A stretch of 64,000 nt of DNA from Selenomonadaceae bacterium (GTDB lineage Bacteria > Bacillota > Negativicutes > Selenomonadales > Selenomonadaceae), in NCBI GenBank assembly GCA_017515635.1, contig JAFWFO010000056.1, positions 1-64,000 of the forward strand, read 5' to 3'. Shown piece after piece: positions 17,629-26,574 of this stretch; the first letter of the stretch is position 1; every line of letters begins with the position of its first letter. The notes under the pieces are model-generated. The model was not told where the DNA came from. It made no database searches and worked only from the letters and a program-made list of their open reading frames with translations. Made by a program: the position numbers and the translations under genes.

Positions 17629-18900
17629 TTATTTATTCGGATCCAAGCTGATATTCGTGATGATTCGTCCGAGACGTGCGCTGGTCAGGAAGTTCAACGC
17701 CCATTTGAACGCAACCGTCATGTTCGTGTAAAAGCCCGCCAGTCGAATCAAATGAACGACCATCCACGCGCACCATGCGAAAAAGCCGGTCATGTGTGGG
17801 CTGCCGACAACAGCTTCACCGCGTCCGATTGTCGCCATTGCGCCCAAATCTTTGTAAACGAATTTTTCAAGATTGGTGTCGCCTTTGATGAGTTTCATGA
17901 TATTTTTGTAGGCAACTTTCGCTTGCTGAGTGGCAACGGGCGCGACAGTCGGCAAAGGACGTTTCATGTCGCCATGCATGAACGCCGCGCAGTCACCGAT
18001 AGCGAAAACATTTTTGTTGACGGCTCCGCGCACCATTAAATTTTCTTCGATCCAGATACGTCCGTCGCGAGCACATTCGCCGCCGCAATTCGCCATCATA
18101 TCGACGGCACGCACGCCCGCCGCCCAAATAACGGTTGTCGTGGGAATTTTCACGCCGTTTTTCAAAGTCAAAACATCGCCGTCATAATCGACGACCTGCG
18201 TGTTGAGCATGACTTCGACGCCTTTTTTCTGCAAAACTTTGACGGTATGTTCTTGCAAATCTTCGGGCAACATCGGCAGAAGTCGCGGAGTCGCCTCAAT
18301 TAACTTTATGCTCACGTCGTTGAAGTCAAGAAGGTGAAATTCTTTTTTCTGAATAGCAATGAGTTCGGACAACGCGCCCGCTTCCTCGACGCCGGTGGGG
18401 CCGCCGCCGACGACGACGAAAGTCATGCGTTTCTTGCGATCTTCGGGCGTGCGATAAGGTTTTTCTGCGCGCTCAAATTCATGGATAACGTGGTTGCGAA
18501 TGTGTACCGCTTCCTGCAAAGTTTTCATGCCAAATGCGTGTTCTTCGACGGTTTTCATGCCGAAAAAGTTTGTCGTCGCGCCCGCCGCCAAAATCAAATA
18601 ATCGTAGGGAATTTCGCCGTGATTCGTAATAACGACGTTGCGTTCTTGGTCGACACCTTGCGCTTTCGCCATGTACAGATTGACGTTTTTGTTATTGCGG
18701 AAGAAAGAGCGGATTGGGTAAGCAATTTCGCCCGTCTCCAAAACCGAAGTCGACACTTGATAAAGAAGCGGCTGGAACAAATGGAAATTATGACGATCGA
18801 TTAAAGTCACTTCGACATTTTCTTTTGCGAAGAGTTGACCGATTTTTATGCCGCCGAAGCCGCCGCCGACGATTACGATTTTGGGTTTGCCGTTGGACAT
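17629..18900 (-). CDS. ndh: Type II NADH dehydrogenase (NDH-2)
   Basis: 423 residues. Flavoprotein that passes electrons from NADH to membrane quinone without pumping protons. FAD-binding Rossmann motif VGGGFGG at the N-terminus, ILAAGATTNFFG, the second Rossmann motif VVGGGPTGVE for NADH near residue 165, IWAAGVR and FAIGDCAAF. The C-terminal ~60 residues include hydrophobic and amphipathic helices (FFAWCAWMVVHLIRLAGFY) that attach it to the inner face of the membrane. AGGAGG precedes the ATG. Promoter candidate at 19025-19052 with a ~120-nt leader containing the inverted repeat CGGGAATTTATCCCG (18962-18976). Confidence 0.93.
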   Translation of the reverse strand: MSNGKPKIVIVGGGFGGIKIGQLFAKENVEVTLIDRHNFHLFQPLLYQVSTSVLETGEIAYPIRSFFRNNKNVNLYMAKAQGVDQERNVVITNHGEIPYDYLILAAGATTNFFGMKTVEEHAFGMKTLQEAVHIRNHVIHEFERAEKPYRTPEDRKKRMTFVVVGGGPTGVEEAGALSELIAIQKKEFHLLDFNDVSIKLIEATPRLLPMLPEDLQEHTVKVLQKKGVEVMLNTQVVDYDGDVLTLKNGVKIPTTTVIWAAGVRAVDMMANCGGECARDGRIWIEENLMVRGAVNKNVFAIGDCAAFMHGDMKRPLPTVAPVATQQAKVAYKNIMKLIKGDTNLEKFVYKDLGAMATIGRGEAVVGSPHMTGFFAWCAWMVVHLIRLAGFYTNMTVAFKWALNFLTSARLGRIITNISLDPNK

Positions 18901-19024
18901 TGTTGAAACCTCCTAAACTTTGATTGAAGTGAAAGTTTTAACTTAACGGGCTAAAAATATTCGGGATAAATTCCCGTCGCTTTTCCATCGTGTGCCACAA
19001 CCCCCTAACCCGTTGTCTTCGCGT

Positions 19025-19052
19025 ATGATAACATAATCGGTCTAAATTGCAA
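19025..19052 (-). promoter_or_regulatory. Promoter candidate for ndh
   Basis: Minus strand TTGCAA (19047-19052), 16 nt, TATCAT (19025-19030). Confidence 0.55.
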
Positions 19053-19140
19053 TAGCGCGGGCAGGTTAATACGCCCGAAAGATTTTCGACGCTGTCCTTT
19101 AAGTCAACGGACAAATTGCAATTTCGACGTGCGCAGGATT

Positions 19141-22107
19141 TCAGCCGGAAAATTTTTCGAGGACGCGCTTTAAAACTTCGGCAAATTTATTTTTCGTGAA
19201 CGCCTCCATATAATCAAAATCGGGCTTGCCGTCATCAGTCACGGGCAACATCACTCGGAACACATTCAGGCGCTTGTTGTTGAGTGAATAACCGTGACCA
19301 AATTTTTCACGCTGAATTGTTATGCATCTCGAAATGAACAACAGCGTTTCGGCGGACAAAAATTTTTTCGGAAGCAAAGCCGTAACGTGATTGTCCAGTA
19401 AAAATTTCGTCGGTTGATAATATGCAATGCCTGCGCCGCCGTCGCCGTCATTGTTGAGCGTCAGGCAGTTGCCGTCGAAAATTTTTTTGTGAGCCGTGAC
19501 AAAATCCTTGTAGCCGTTATTTGCGTTCTTCGCCGATACGAGCGGCAAATCTCCTGCAAACAAAGCCGCCATGTTGTTTTGGTCGCCCTTGATGAAATCG
19601 AAGTAATCGAGTAAACGAAATGAACGCCAAACTTTTTCGTCGAGCGGAAGAATTGTTATTGGGGGGGGGCTAATTGCGACAAATTCACGGTACCGCCGCA
19701 AGATTTTTTCTTCGTGAGCGCGAACGTAATTTTCCATGTACACGAAATCGGGTTTGCCGTCGTCTGTCACGGGCAACAGAATTTTACTTCGCCGTAGTCT
19801 CGTAAGTGTCGCGCCATTACCGCCCCAACTAAAGATTGACAGAGTATTTTTTATTAGCGGCAAAAGAAAATTTGCAACATAGACGTTCAAGCAGTCGTTC
19901 GTCAAAATTTGAATGTTCTGTCCCGTATAAAATTTTTTCGGTTGATAAAAAGCTGTCTGCGTGTCCAAACCGACGGTTATGCAATTTCCGTCATCAGTAC
20001 CGTAATTTTTTTGCTCGCAAATGAAAGTTTGAATTCCATTGTTGCGGTCGCTTCGAGTGACGTAAGGAAAATATCCGTCTCGCAGATTAAGCCGAATTTT
20101 ATCAATGCCACTCGATGTTGCACGAATTGAAAACACTGCCGCCAAATCAAAAGTTCGCCAAAGTTTTTCGTCGAGTGGCGGAAGATCGTCACTCAGCGGC
20201 GGAAAGTTTTTTTTTGCGTCGTCGAAGAGATAACCGCGCCCGTGAGCAATCATGTTGAATTCAAAAGTCAAGTAATCGGCAACGGTATTCGCGAAATCTT
20301 TTTCGGTCGGCAATTCGTCGTTGTAGTAGTAAAACGAATGTAGCCACTCGTCGCCCGCGTCAATCGTCGTTTCAACCATGAATTTTGATGGCGCGTCGGT
20401 AATTTTCCCGTGCCAGCAGTCCAGCAAATAAAATTTTTTATCTTTGGCGCGTTCGGTCTCGACAAGCCCGATGTGTTTCTTGACTTCAAAGCCGTCGTCG
20501 CCAAAGTTGATGAACTTGACGAGTTTATTTTTCGGGTGAGGCTTGCCCGCCGTGAAAACCGCAATGCAAGGCACCGTTCCGATTCGATAAAAAGTATTTT
20601 TGTTGAGGCTGATAACGCCTTCCAAAGTGTGACCGCGCAGGATAATTTCTTTGACGCGTTTATCGTCACTTTTTTTGCCGATCATTGCGGAAACGGGCAC
20701 GATAACTGCAACACGCCCGCCGCAAATTACCGATTCAAGCAAATGCAAAATAAATCGTAGTTCGGACAGGTGCTTGGTCTCAGGTTTATCGGCTTGCGAG
20801 TACGGCGGATTCATAAAACCGACAGTTGCACCGTTAAGTTGAAGTTTTCCGGCGTCGTACGCGAAGAAATCTCCGCAAGTCAAATTGCTTTTACCGTCGC
20901 CGCGCAGAATCATGTTGGTTGTGGCGATTGAAAACATGTCGTCGCGATTATCAATGCCGAAAAGTTGATTTTGACGGATTGATTGTCGTTGCGCGTCGGT
21001 GTCGGCAAGTTTTAGCATGTGATTCATTGCGGCTATTAAAAATCCGCCCGTGCCGCAACACGGATCGAAAACAACGTCTTCGGGCTTGAGATTAACAAGT
21101 TCGCAAAAAAGTTCGGTGATGTGTCGCGGAGTAAGCACGACGCCCAAAGATTGTCCGTCACCGCCGCTGTAGCTGATAAATTCGCCGTAAAATCTGCCGA
21201 GATAATCTTCCGCAGAAGTGTTGACAACAGCATCGAAAATGTTTTCCTCAATGAATTCCGTAAAACGTCTCAGCGGAGTTTTTCCGAGCGTTTTATTGAC
21301 ATTGTTAAGCAACGGACGATTTTTTATTAAGCGGAATTGGTCAAGCACCTGTTCTTTCTTGACTTCGGGGCGAACATTGGCACGCTTCAAATGATTTTCG
21401 ACGAGTTCAAAAATTTTTGCGCCGTCAGTTTTAATTTTGTCGCCCGTGAGCTGTTCGACGCTGAAACCGTAACGACGTTCGGCAAGTGCAAGCAAAATCG
21501 CCGAAACAACCAAAGGTTTTTCGGTTTCGCCGAGAGCACCGTAACTTCGCAAGTATTCATGCAAAGTATTTGCGTCGCGAAGAATTTTTCGGAGTTCGAC
21601 TTCTTCAGGCGGCGTTTCTTTCAAAACCATGCGTCGATAATACGCGTCGATGTTTTCAGACGTAAAATTTTTGAAAGTGTCGACTTCGGGCAGGTCGGTA
21701 ATATTTTTTTCGGCGTCAATGAAAATCGGCTTGATGATGTGATGTTTTCTGTCGCCGACGTTTCCGAACGCGAAAATTTTTTTATAACGTGAGCCGTCAA
21801 GAATTTTCAGCGCGTAAAACAGTGCCCCGTTGAGCGCAAAATTTTTCGTAGCGTCAACTGTTTGGGAAATTTCGCCGTCGTCGCGCAAAACGAGTTTCAA
21901 TCGGTCGGATTTGTCTTCCATAACCAAAACAAAATCATTGACCAGCGCGATATGGTCGGGATAACCGCGCTCGCCCGTCTGATTCTTCGACGCCGTACCC
22001 AAAGCCGCGTTGAGTTCGACTACGTGACTTGACTGCGTGTCGGAAAAAATTTCCACCGCCGACAAACTGTTTTGAATAAAATTGCTGAAGTCTGCTTCGA
22101 TTCTCAT
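19141..22107 (-). CDS. Single-chain restriction-modification enzyme (nuclease + N6-adenine methylase + two recognition domains)
   Basis: 988 residues. The N-terminus shows P50-D51-X12-E64-D65-K66, a PD-(D/E)XK nuclease pattern. The methylase core has motif I DPCCGTGG (348-355) and motif IV NPPY (433-436), the gamma-class N6-adenine type of HsdM and type IIG enzymes. After about residue 660 come two similar recognition-domain-like halves, each opening LDEK(L/V)WR(T/S)F and ending PVTDDGKPDF. Together they look like a bipartite HsdS fused to the methylase, as in type IIG/IIB enzymes. It would cut unmethylated DNA and methylate its own site. ATG 22107 has GGGAGG upstream. No separate hsdR, hsdS or methylase gene lies nearby. 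Confidence 0.85.
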   Translation of the reverse strand: MRIEADFSNFIQNSLSAVEIFSDTQSSHVVELNAALGTASKNQTGERGYPDHIALVNDFVLVMEDKSDRLKLVLRDDGEISQTVDATKNFALNGALFYALKILDGSRYKKIFAFGNVGDRKHHIIKPIFIDAEKNITDLPEVDTFKNFTSENIDAYYRRMVLKETPPEEVELRKILRDANTLHEYLRSYGALGETEKPLVVSAILLALAERRYGFSVEQLTGDKIKTDGAKIFELVENHLKRANVRPEVKKEQVLDQFRLIKNRPLLNNVNKTLGKTPLRRFTEFIEENIFDAVVNTSAEDYLGRFYGEFISYSGGDGQSLGVVLTPRHITELFCELVNLKPEDVVFDPCCGTGGFLIAAMNHMLKLADTDAQRQSIRQNQLFGIDNRDDMFSIATTNMILRGDGKSNLTCGDFFAYDAGKLQLNGATVGFMNPPYSQADKPETKHLSELRFILHLLESVICGGRVAVIVPVSAMIGKKSDDKRVKEIILRGHTLEGVISLNKNTFYRIGTVPCIAVFTAGKPHPKNKLVKFINFGDDGFEVKKHIGLVETERAKDKKFYLLDCWHGKITDAPSKFMVETTIDAGDEWLHSFYYYNDELPTEKDFANTVADYLTFEFNMIAHGRGYLFDDAKKNFPPLSDDLPPLDEKLWRTFDLAAVFSIRATSSGIDKIRLNLRDGYFPYVTRSDRNNGIQTFICEQKNYGTDDGNCITVGLDTQTAFYQPKKFYTGQNIQILTNDCLNVYVANFLLPLIKNTLSIFSWGGNGATLTRLRRSKILLPVTDDGKPDFVYMENYVRAHEEKILRRYREFVAISPPPITILPLDEKVWRSFRLLDYFDFIKGDQNNMAALFAGDLPLVSAKNANNGYKDFVTAHKKIFDGNCLTLNNDGDGGAGIAYYQPTKFLLDNHVTALLPKKFLSAETLLFISRCITIQREKFGHGYSLNNKRLNVFRVMLPVTDDGKPDFDYMEAFTKNKFAEVLKRVLEKFSG

Positions 22108-22127
22108 GCTGTTCGCCTCCCGCGCAG

Positions 22128-22156
22128 ATTGTAAAAAATTTTCGGGCGGGCTACAA
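22128..22156 (-). promoter_or_regulatory. Promoter of the restriction-modification gene
   Basis: Minus strand TTGTAG (22151-22156), 17 nt, TACAAT (22128-22133), close to the start codon at 22107. Confidence 0.55.
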
Positions 22157-22186
22157 GATAAATTTTTTGTCGCCGTCAAGCGCGGC

Positions 22187-22215
22187 TTGTTTTCAATTTG
22201 GCGTTGTAGTATATT
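22187..22215 (+). promoter_or_regulatory. Promoter of secD-secF
   Basis: TTGTTT (22187-22192), 17 nt, TATATT (22210-22215). Confidence 0.6.
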
Positions 22216-22253
22216 GACGGGCGAAACTGAAAATCGAAGGGAGAAAATTTTTT

Positions 22254-23513
22254 GTGAGGACGAACAATCTAATCAAGCTGCTAGTCTGTCTCGCGGCAAT
22301 CGTGGCAGTGTTTGTGATTTTTATCCGTCCGCTTGCGCATTCGATTCGGCAAGGTCTTGACTTGCAGGGCGGCACGCATGTCGTCTTGCAGGCAGAGGAC
22401 ACCGACATTGCGAAAGTTGACGAAGATGCAATGCAACGCGTAGTTTCAATTATGGAACGGCGAATCAATGAACTTGGTTTGACGGAGCCGATTATTCAGC
22501 GCGAGGGCGAACGCCGCGTTATCATCGAATTGCCGGGCATAAAAGACCCCGACAAGGCGATTGCGACAATCGGCAAAACTGCAATGCTTGAGTTCAAAGA
22601 CGACACGGGCAAGACGTTGTTGACGGGCACGGACTTAAAGGACGCGCAGGCGGCAATGAATCAGCAAAACGGTCAATGCGTCGTCAATCTCGAATTCAGC
22701 GACGAGGGCGCGCAGAAATTTGCTGACGCGACACTTGAGAACGTCGGGCGACAAATTGCGATTTTGCTTGACGGCGAAGTTTTGACGAATCCCGTCGTGC
22801 GTGAACCGATTCTCGGCGGCAAGGCTGAAATTTCCGGTCAACGCGATCTTGAAGAGGCACAACATTTGGCGGTACTTTTGCGGAGCGGCGCGCTTCCCGT
22901 CAAAGTCAACATCATTGAAACGCGCACGGTCGGACCTTCGCTCGGTCAAGACTCCAAAGACAAATCTGAATTCGCTTTCGTCATCGGCACGGCGGCAGTT
23001 TTGGTTTTCATGTTGCTGTTTTATCGCTTACCCGGATTTATCGCGGACATTTCGTTGATGGCGTATACGCTCATGCTTTTGGGCGTGCTGAAAGGTTTGG
23101 ACGCGACGTTGACTTTACCCGGCGTGGCGGGAATAATTTTGTCAATCGGTATGGCGGTCGACGCGAACGTTTTGATTTTTGAGCACTTCAAAGAAGAATT
23201 TCGTTTGGGCAAATCGATTCGCCTGGCAATGGACGCGGGCTTTAAACGCGCCTTCACGACAATTTTCGACTCGAACATCACGACGATAATCGCGGCGGGA
23301 GTTTTATTCCTGTTCGGCACGGGCACCATTCGCGGCTTCGCGATAACGTTGGGGCTTGGCGTCTTGCTGAGCATGTTGACGGCGGTATCGTTGACGCAAT
23401 TCATGCTGAAACTTTTGGTCAACGCAAAAATCGTCGAAAGTCCTTCGGCTTACGGCGCGAACGGTTTTGTTTTGTTCGACGTTGCGGCTGACGGAAAGGC
23501 GGTGAAGAAATAA
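22254..23513 (+). CDS. secD: Protein translocase subunit SecD
   Basis: 419 residues, the short form found in many Firmicutes. With SecF it uses the proton motive force to help pull secreted proteins through SecYEG. The N-terminal membrane segment is followed by the family signature GLDLQGGTHVVLQ, the periplasmic P1 domain, and five more membrane segments with LPGVAGIILSIGMAVDANVLIFEH, which holds the conserved Asp of transmembrane helix 4. The start is GTG 22254 with AAGGGAG upstream. Its stop overlaps the secF start by one base (TAATG), so the two are coupled. It diverges from the restriction-modification gene. Confidence 0.96.
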   Translation: MRTNNLIKLLVCLAAIVAVFVIFIRPLAHSIRQGLDLQGGTHVVLQAEDTDIAKVDEDAMQRVVSIMERRINELGLTEPIIQREGERRVIIELPGIKDPDKAIATIGKTAMLEFKDDTGKTLLTGTDLKDAQAAMNQQNGQCVVNLEFSDEGAQKFADATLENVGRQIAILLDGEVLTNPVVREPILGGKAEISGQRDLEEAQHLAVLLRSGALPVKVNIIETRTVGPSLGQDSKDKSEFAFVIGTAAVLVFMLLFYRLPGFIADISLMAYTLMLLGVLKGLDATLTLPGVAGIILSIGMAVDANVLIFEHFKEEFRLGKSIRLAMDAGFKRAFTTIFDSNITTIIAAGVLFLFGTGTIRGFAITLGLGVLLSMLTAVSLTQFMLKLLVNAKIVESPSAYGANGFVLFDVAADGKAVKK

Positions 23514-24400
23514 TGCCGAGTTTTGACATTGCGGGACGCGGAAAAATTTGGTTTATCATTTCTCTGCTGGTGATTGTGCCGGGATTAATTTCCATGGCGA
23601 CACGCGGATTTAATTTCGGGATTGACTTCACGGGCGGCACGATTATCGATTTGAAATTTGAACAGCCCGTCGGCATCGCGCAGGTTCGAGAAAGTTTGAA
23701 ACCTTTCGGGCTTGACGGTGCGACGATTCAGCTGTCGGGCGAAACTTCGGACGTGGCGACTTCAACGGACGTAATGATTCGCACGGTTGATTTGGAAGAA
23801 AATCAACGTAAGGATGTCATGCAGGCGATTCGCACCAATGTCGGCGGCTATGAAGTCATGCGCGAAGAAAAAGTCGGCGCGGTCATCGGCGGCGAATTGA
23901 TTTTAAATGCGGTTATGGCACTGGTGATTTCGTGGGTGCTGATAATTTTGTACGTCGCGTGGCGTTTCGAGTTCAGATTCGGACTTGCGGCGGTCGCGGC
24001 TCTCGTGCATGATATTTTGGTCGTGCTGGCGTTTTTCTCGTTCACTCAGCGGCAAGTCGATTCGTCGTTCGTCGCGGCACTGTTGACAGTCGTCGGTTAC
24101 TCAATCAACGACACGATTGTTATTTTCGACAGGATTCGCGAAAACTTGAAGTTGCATTTCAGACGCGGCGGCAACGTTGTCGAACTGGTCAACCGCTCAA
24201 TTTACCAAACTTTGACGCGTTCGCTGTACACGGTCTTTACCTGCTTATTCACGACGTTTGCGCTGTTTTTCTTCGGCGGCGAAACCACGAAAGATTTTGC
24301 GTTCGCGCTGATTGTCGGCTTTTTCAGCGGCTGTTACTCGTCGATTTTCATTGCGGGACCGTTGTGGCTGGAGTTCAGGAAATTCGGCAACAAACATTGA
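23513..24400 (+). CDS. secF: Protein translocase subunit SecF
   Basis: 295 residues. Partner of SecD. N-terminal membrane segment, the signature FGIDFTGGTIIDL, a small periplasmic domain, then five membrane segments including FVAALLTVVGYSINDTIVIFDRIREN, the SecF equivalent of the conserved TM4 Asp region. ATG 23513 overlaps the secD stop. A strong terminator closes the two-gene operon. Confidence 0.96.
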   Translation: MPSFDIAGRGKIWFIISLLVIVPGLISMATRGFNFGIDFTGGTIIDLKFEQPVGIAQVRESLKPFGLDGATIQLSGETSDVATSTDVMIRTVDLEENQRKDVMQAIRTNVGGYEVMREEKVGAVIGGELILNAVMALVISWVLIILYVAWRFEFRFGLAAVAALVHDILVVLAFFSFTQRQVDSSFVAALLTVVGYSINDTIVIFDRIRENLKLHFRRGGNVVELVNRSIYQTLTRSLYTVFTCLFTTFALFFFGGETTKDFAFALIVGFFSGCYSSIFIAGPLWLEFRKFGNKH

Positions 24401-24420
24401 CGACAATTTGACACGAAAAA

Positions 24421-24449
24421 AATCCTCGGCGAACGTCGGGGATTTTTTG
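24421..24449 (+). terminator. Terminator of secD-secF
   Basis: ATCCTCGGC, loop GAAC, GTCGGGGAT (9 bp with two G-U pairs), then T6. Confidence 0.85.
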
Positions 24450-24478
24450 TTGACTTGCCGTCGCGCTTGCTTTAAAGT
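24450..24478 (+). promoter_or_regulatory. Promoter of the triosephosphate isomerase-like gene
   Basis: TTGACT (24450-24455), 17 nt, TAAAGT (24473-24478), abutting the secDF terminator. Confidence 0.6.
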
Positions 24479-24507
24479 TTTCGCAACAAGCAGAGGAGGT
24501 AACCGAC

Positions 24508-25194
24508 ATGAAAAAATTTGTCCCGTTTTTGGTCGTCAATCCGAAATCGTATCTTTGGGGCGAAAAATCTTTGGCGTTGGCTCAGGCCGCCGATAAAGTC
24601 GCCGAAAAGTTTGGGCTGACGATTTTTTTTACTTGCCCGTTCGCGGACATTCGATTGATTAAGGCTAACACGAAAAATATTATCGTCACGGCGCAACACA
24701 TGGAGTCTTTGAAACCGGGTCGCGGCATGGGGCACGTTTTGCCCGAATCGCTCAAGGACGCGGGCGCAGGTGCAACTTTTTTAAACCACGCCGAAAATCC
24801 CATGACGTTGGCGGAACTTTCCAAGACGATTCAACGCGCCAAAGAACTCGACATCACGACAATCGTTTGTGCGGATTCGGTCGTCGAAGGTCAAGCCGTC
24901 GCGGAACTTTCGCCGGACATTTTGCTTTGCGAACCGACGGATTTAATCGGCACGGGCAAAACTGCCGACGACAATTACACGCTTGAAGTTTGCGAACGAA
25001 TTGCGAAAATTAATCCCGACGTGGCGATTATGATTGCGTCCGGCGTGACGACGGCGGAAGATTGTTACAAAGTCATCAAACTCGGCGCAGACGGCACGGG
25101 CGCAACCAGCGGCATTTTAAAAGCTCCCGACCCTGCAATTCGTGTCGCGGAAATGGCGGCGGCTATCGTCAAAGCTCACAGCGAAAAAATTTAA
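24508..25194 (+). CDS. tpiA: Short (archaeal-type) triosephosphate isomerase
   Basis: 228 residues against about 250 for the usual bacterial enzyme. The catalytic set is recognisable: Asn and Lys in NPKSY (N11, K13), His in FLNHAE, and Glu in LLCEPTDLIGTG, where archaeal enzymes have EPPELIGTG. A phosphate-binding C-terminal Gly loop (GADGTGATSGILKAPDP) follows. It interconverts dihydroxyacetone phosphate and glyceraldehyde 3-phosphate, or a related triose phosphate. The sequence style is closer to archaeal TIM than to the common bacterial one, so either transfer or a distinct clade is possible. GGAGG precedes ATG 24508. It appears monocistronic; I see no clear terminator after it. Confidence 0.8.
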   Translation: MKKFVPFLVVNPKSYLWGEKSLALAQAADKVAEKFGLTIFFTCPFADIRLIKANTKNIIVTAQHMESLKPGRGMGHVLPESLKDAGAGATFLNHAENPMTLAELSKTIQRAKELDITTIVCADSVVEGQAVAELSPDILLCEPTDLIGTGKTADDNYTLEVCERIAKINPDVAIMIASGVTTAEDCYKVIKLGADGTGATSGILKAPDPAIRVAEMAAAIVKAHSEKI

Positions 25195-25271
25195 TGCAAC
25201 TTTTCGATGTCGTCCGCAGTTTCAAATTCGACAAGACTGAGTTTCGCGACGGGACGAAACGGTCTGCCGAC

Positions 25272-25466
25272 TTAAACAAGATTTTTTGGTGTCGCGAAAA
25301 ATTTGCTCGTAATCGTCGCCCTTGAAACCCGTAACTGTCGGCAGCGTTTCTCGAAAATCTCCGCGACTTTCAGCGAAGTTGTCAACGCCTGCCGACTCGT
25401 AACCTCCGAAAATCTTCTTGTTTTAACAAATGGATTTGGTATAATAATTGCATTTGGTTTAGACAA
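25272..25466 (-). pseudogene. Possible remnant of a phage Rha-type regulator
   Basis: A 64-codon minus-strand frame contains VTSRQALTTSLKVAEIFEKR, which resembles the N-terminal part of phage Rha/antirepressor proteins (typically TTS-x-VAE-x-F-x-KRH). The following HDxVLxxI element is missing and the frame ends early. The next ~25 codons read better in another frame, suggesting decay. The match is short, so this call is tentative. Confidence 0.3.
25418..25445 (+). promoter_or_regulatory. Promoter before the 38-codon frame
   Basis: TTGTTT (25418-25423), 16 nt, TATAAT (25440-25445). Confidence 0.5.
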
Positions 25467-25498
25467 ATATGGACAAATGCTTTAGAAGGATAAACTTC

Positions 25499-25615
25499 AT
25501 GGCGTACTACACACCTCTATCCGATTGCTTAAGATATAATCCCATCGGAGCGGAATTTATAACTTTCGGACTACTTTCAACTCAAATTAAGCCAGTCAAA
25601 AATATTTTACCGTAA
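25499..25615 (+). CDS. Small hypothetical protein, 38 residues
   Basis: The frame begins MAYYTPLSDCLRYNPIG and ends KPVKNILP. It is preceded by GAAGGAT at a workable distance and by a TATAAT promoter (25418-25445). No signal peptide or clear membrane helix. I recognise no family. It could be a genuine small gene or the broken 5' end of a larger one; the signals argue for expression, the neighbourhood for decay. Confidence 0.35.
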   Translation: MAYYTPLSDCLRYNPIGAEFITFGLLSTQIKPVKNILP

Positions 25616-25766
25616 ATTTCTATCTTTGACTACGTTTTTGGGTTTCAAATACGATACTTGTTGCCTCAACGTCGCGGGTCAAGTTGCCCATCAAAATGAC
25701 TTGATAAGTTTGAAATTAACAAGCTTAAGTGATTAACATGTAAAGTTTTAGGGAGGAGAAATGTTT

Positions 25767-26471
25767 ATGGTTATCAAAAAAATTTTCGGCGCGTTGCTTT
25801 TGCTTGCGGTGCTTGCCTTGCCGCAAAATGTTTTCGCGGAAAAAACCGACTGGACGGACAGGAATTTTTATTTCCGAAACATCCGCACAATCATTGTTCT
25901 GGACGCGACTGTTTCGCCCGGCGTGGACGTTGGCGGAAATATTGCCGTCCTCAGCATTCAGGAAAAATTTCGAGATGACGCGTACAAAAGATTGTCCTGC
26001 CGTGTAATTACCGAGTCTCAAGCGCGGCAAATGATTGGCGGACATGTTCGCATGAATCTTGAAGCGTTGGCAATGTCAAACCCCGTGCAGGCGCGGCAAA
26101 TCGTTTTGCAGAATGCTTACGTCATTGCCGACGCGTGGGCTTATGCAAATGTCGACGCGTGGGGCAACACGACTTACATTGAGCCGGAACGCACGGTTTG
26201 GGAAACTCGTCGCGAAACGCGCAGATATTACGATCAGTGGGGACGGCTCCGCGAAGAATCTTACAACGTTCAAGTTCCCGTGACTTATCCGCCGCGCCGC
26301 GTGGACGTTTCGACCGTGCAAGTTTCGTTGCAGGTTTACGACGCAAGAACCGGCGCGATGGTTTTTGCCCGCAAAGATGTGCGTGACCGTGAAGATTATT
26401 CCGCGCAATCCGGCATGTTCGGCAGAATCAGCAATTCATTTTTTGAAGATTTGGCGAAGAAAATTCGCTGA
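25767..26471 (+). CDS. Secreted protein of unknown function, 234 residues
   Basis: A clear signal peptide (MVIKKIFGALLLLAVLALPQNVFA) is followed by a ~210-residue mature part with no membrane helix. The mature part opens with beta-type sequence (IRTIIVLDATVSPGVDV). It has a segment rich in Arg, Trp and Tyr (WETRRETRRYYDQWGRLREE) followed by strands ending VSLQVYDARTGAMVFARKDV, a pattern seen in periplasmic lipid- or peptide-binding folds, but I cannot name a family. ATG 25761 is an alternative start; 25767 is better spaced from GGGAGGAG. Heptamer repeats separate it from the two paralogous secreted proteins downstream on the same strand. Confidence 0.75.
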   Translation: MVIKKIFGALLLLAVLALPQNVFAEKTDWTDRNFYFRNIRTIIVLDATVSPGVDVGGNIAVLSIQEKFRDDAYKRLSCRVITESQARQMIGGHVRMNLEALAMSNPVQARQIVLQNAYVIADAWAYANVDAWGNTTYIEPERTVWETRRETRRYYDQWGRLREESYNVQVPVTYPPRRVDVSTVQVSLQVYDARTGAMVFARKDVRDREDYSAQSGMFGRISNSFFEDLAKKIR

Positions 26472-26473
26472 AC

Positions 26474-26554
26474 AATAAGCTTTAAGTTTCAAGCTTTAAG
26501 CTTTAAGGAAAATTTTCGTTGTCCCCGAAAGCTGACAGCTGAAACATGAAAGCT
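26474..26554. repeat. Two heptamer arrays between secreted-protein genes
   Basis: 26474-26508: AATAAGC, TTTAAGT, TTCAAGC, TTTAAGC, TTTAAGG. 26527-26554: GAAAGCT, GACAGCT, GAAACAT, GAAAGCT. Confidence 0.85.
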
Positions 26555-26574
26555 AAATATAAGGAGGTTTTCTC

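Larger units (their letters stand above)
25195..25766. other. Gene-poor, apparently decayed region
   Basis: About 570 nt with no full-length gene. It holds a possible Rha-like fragment (25272-25466, minus) and a 38-codon frame with its own signals (25499-25615, plus). The right part is more AT-rich than the rest of the window. A weak -35/-10 pair (TTGACT, 18 nt, TACGAT at 25627-25656) may serve the secreted protein that follows. Confidence 0.55.
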
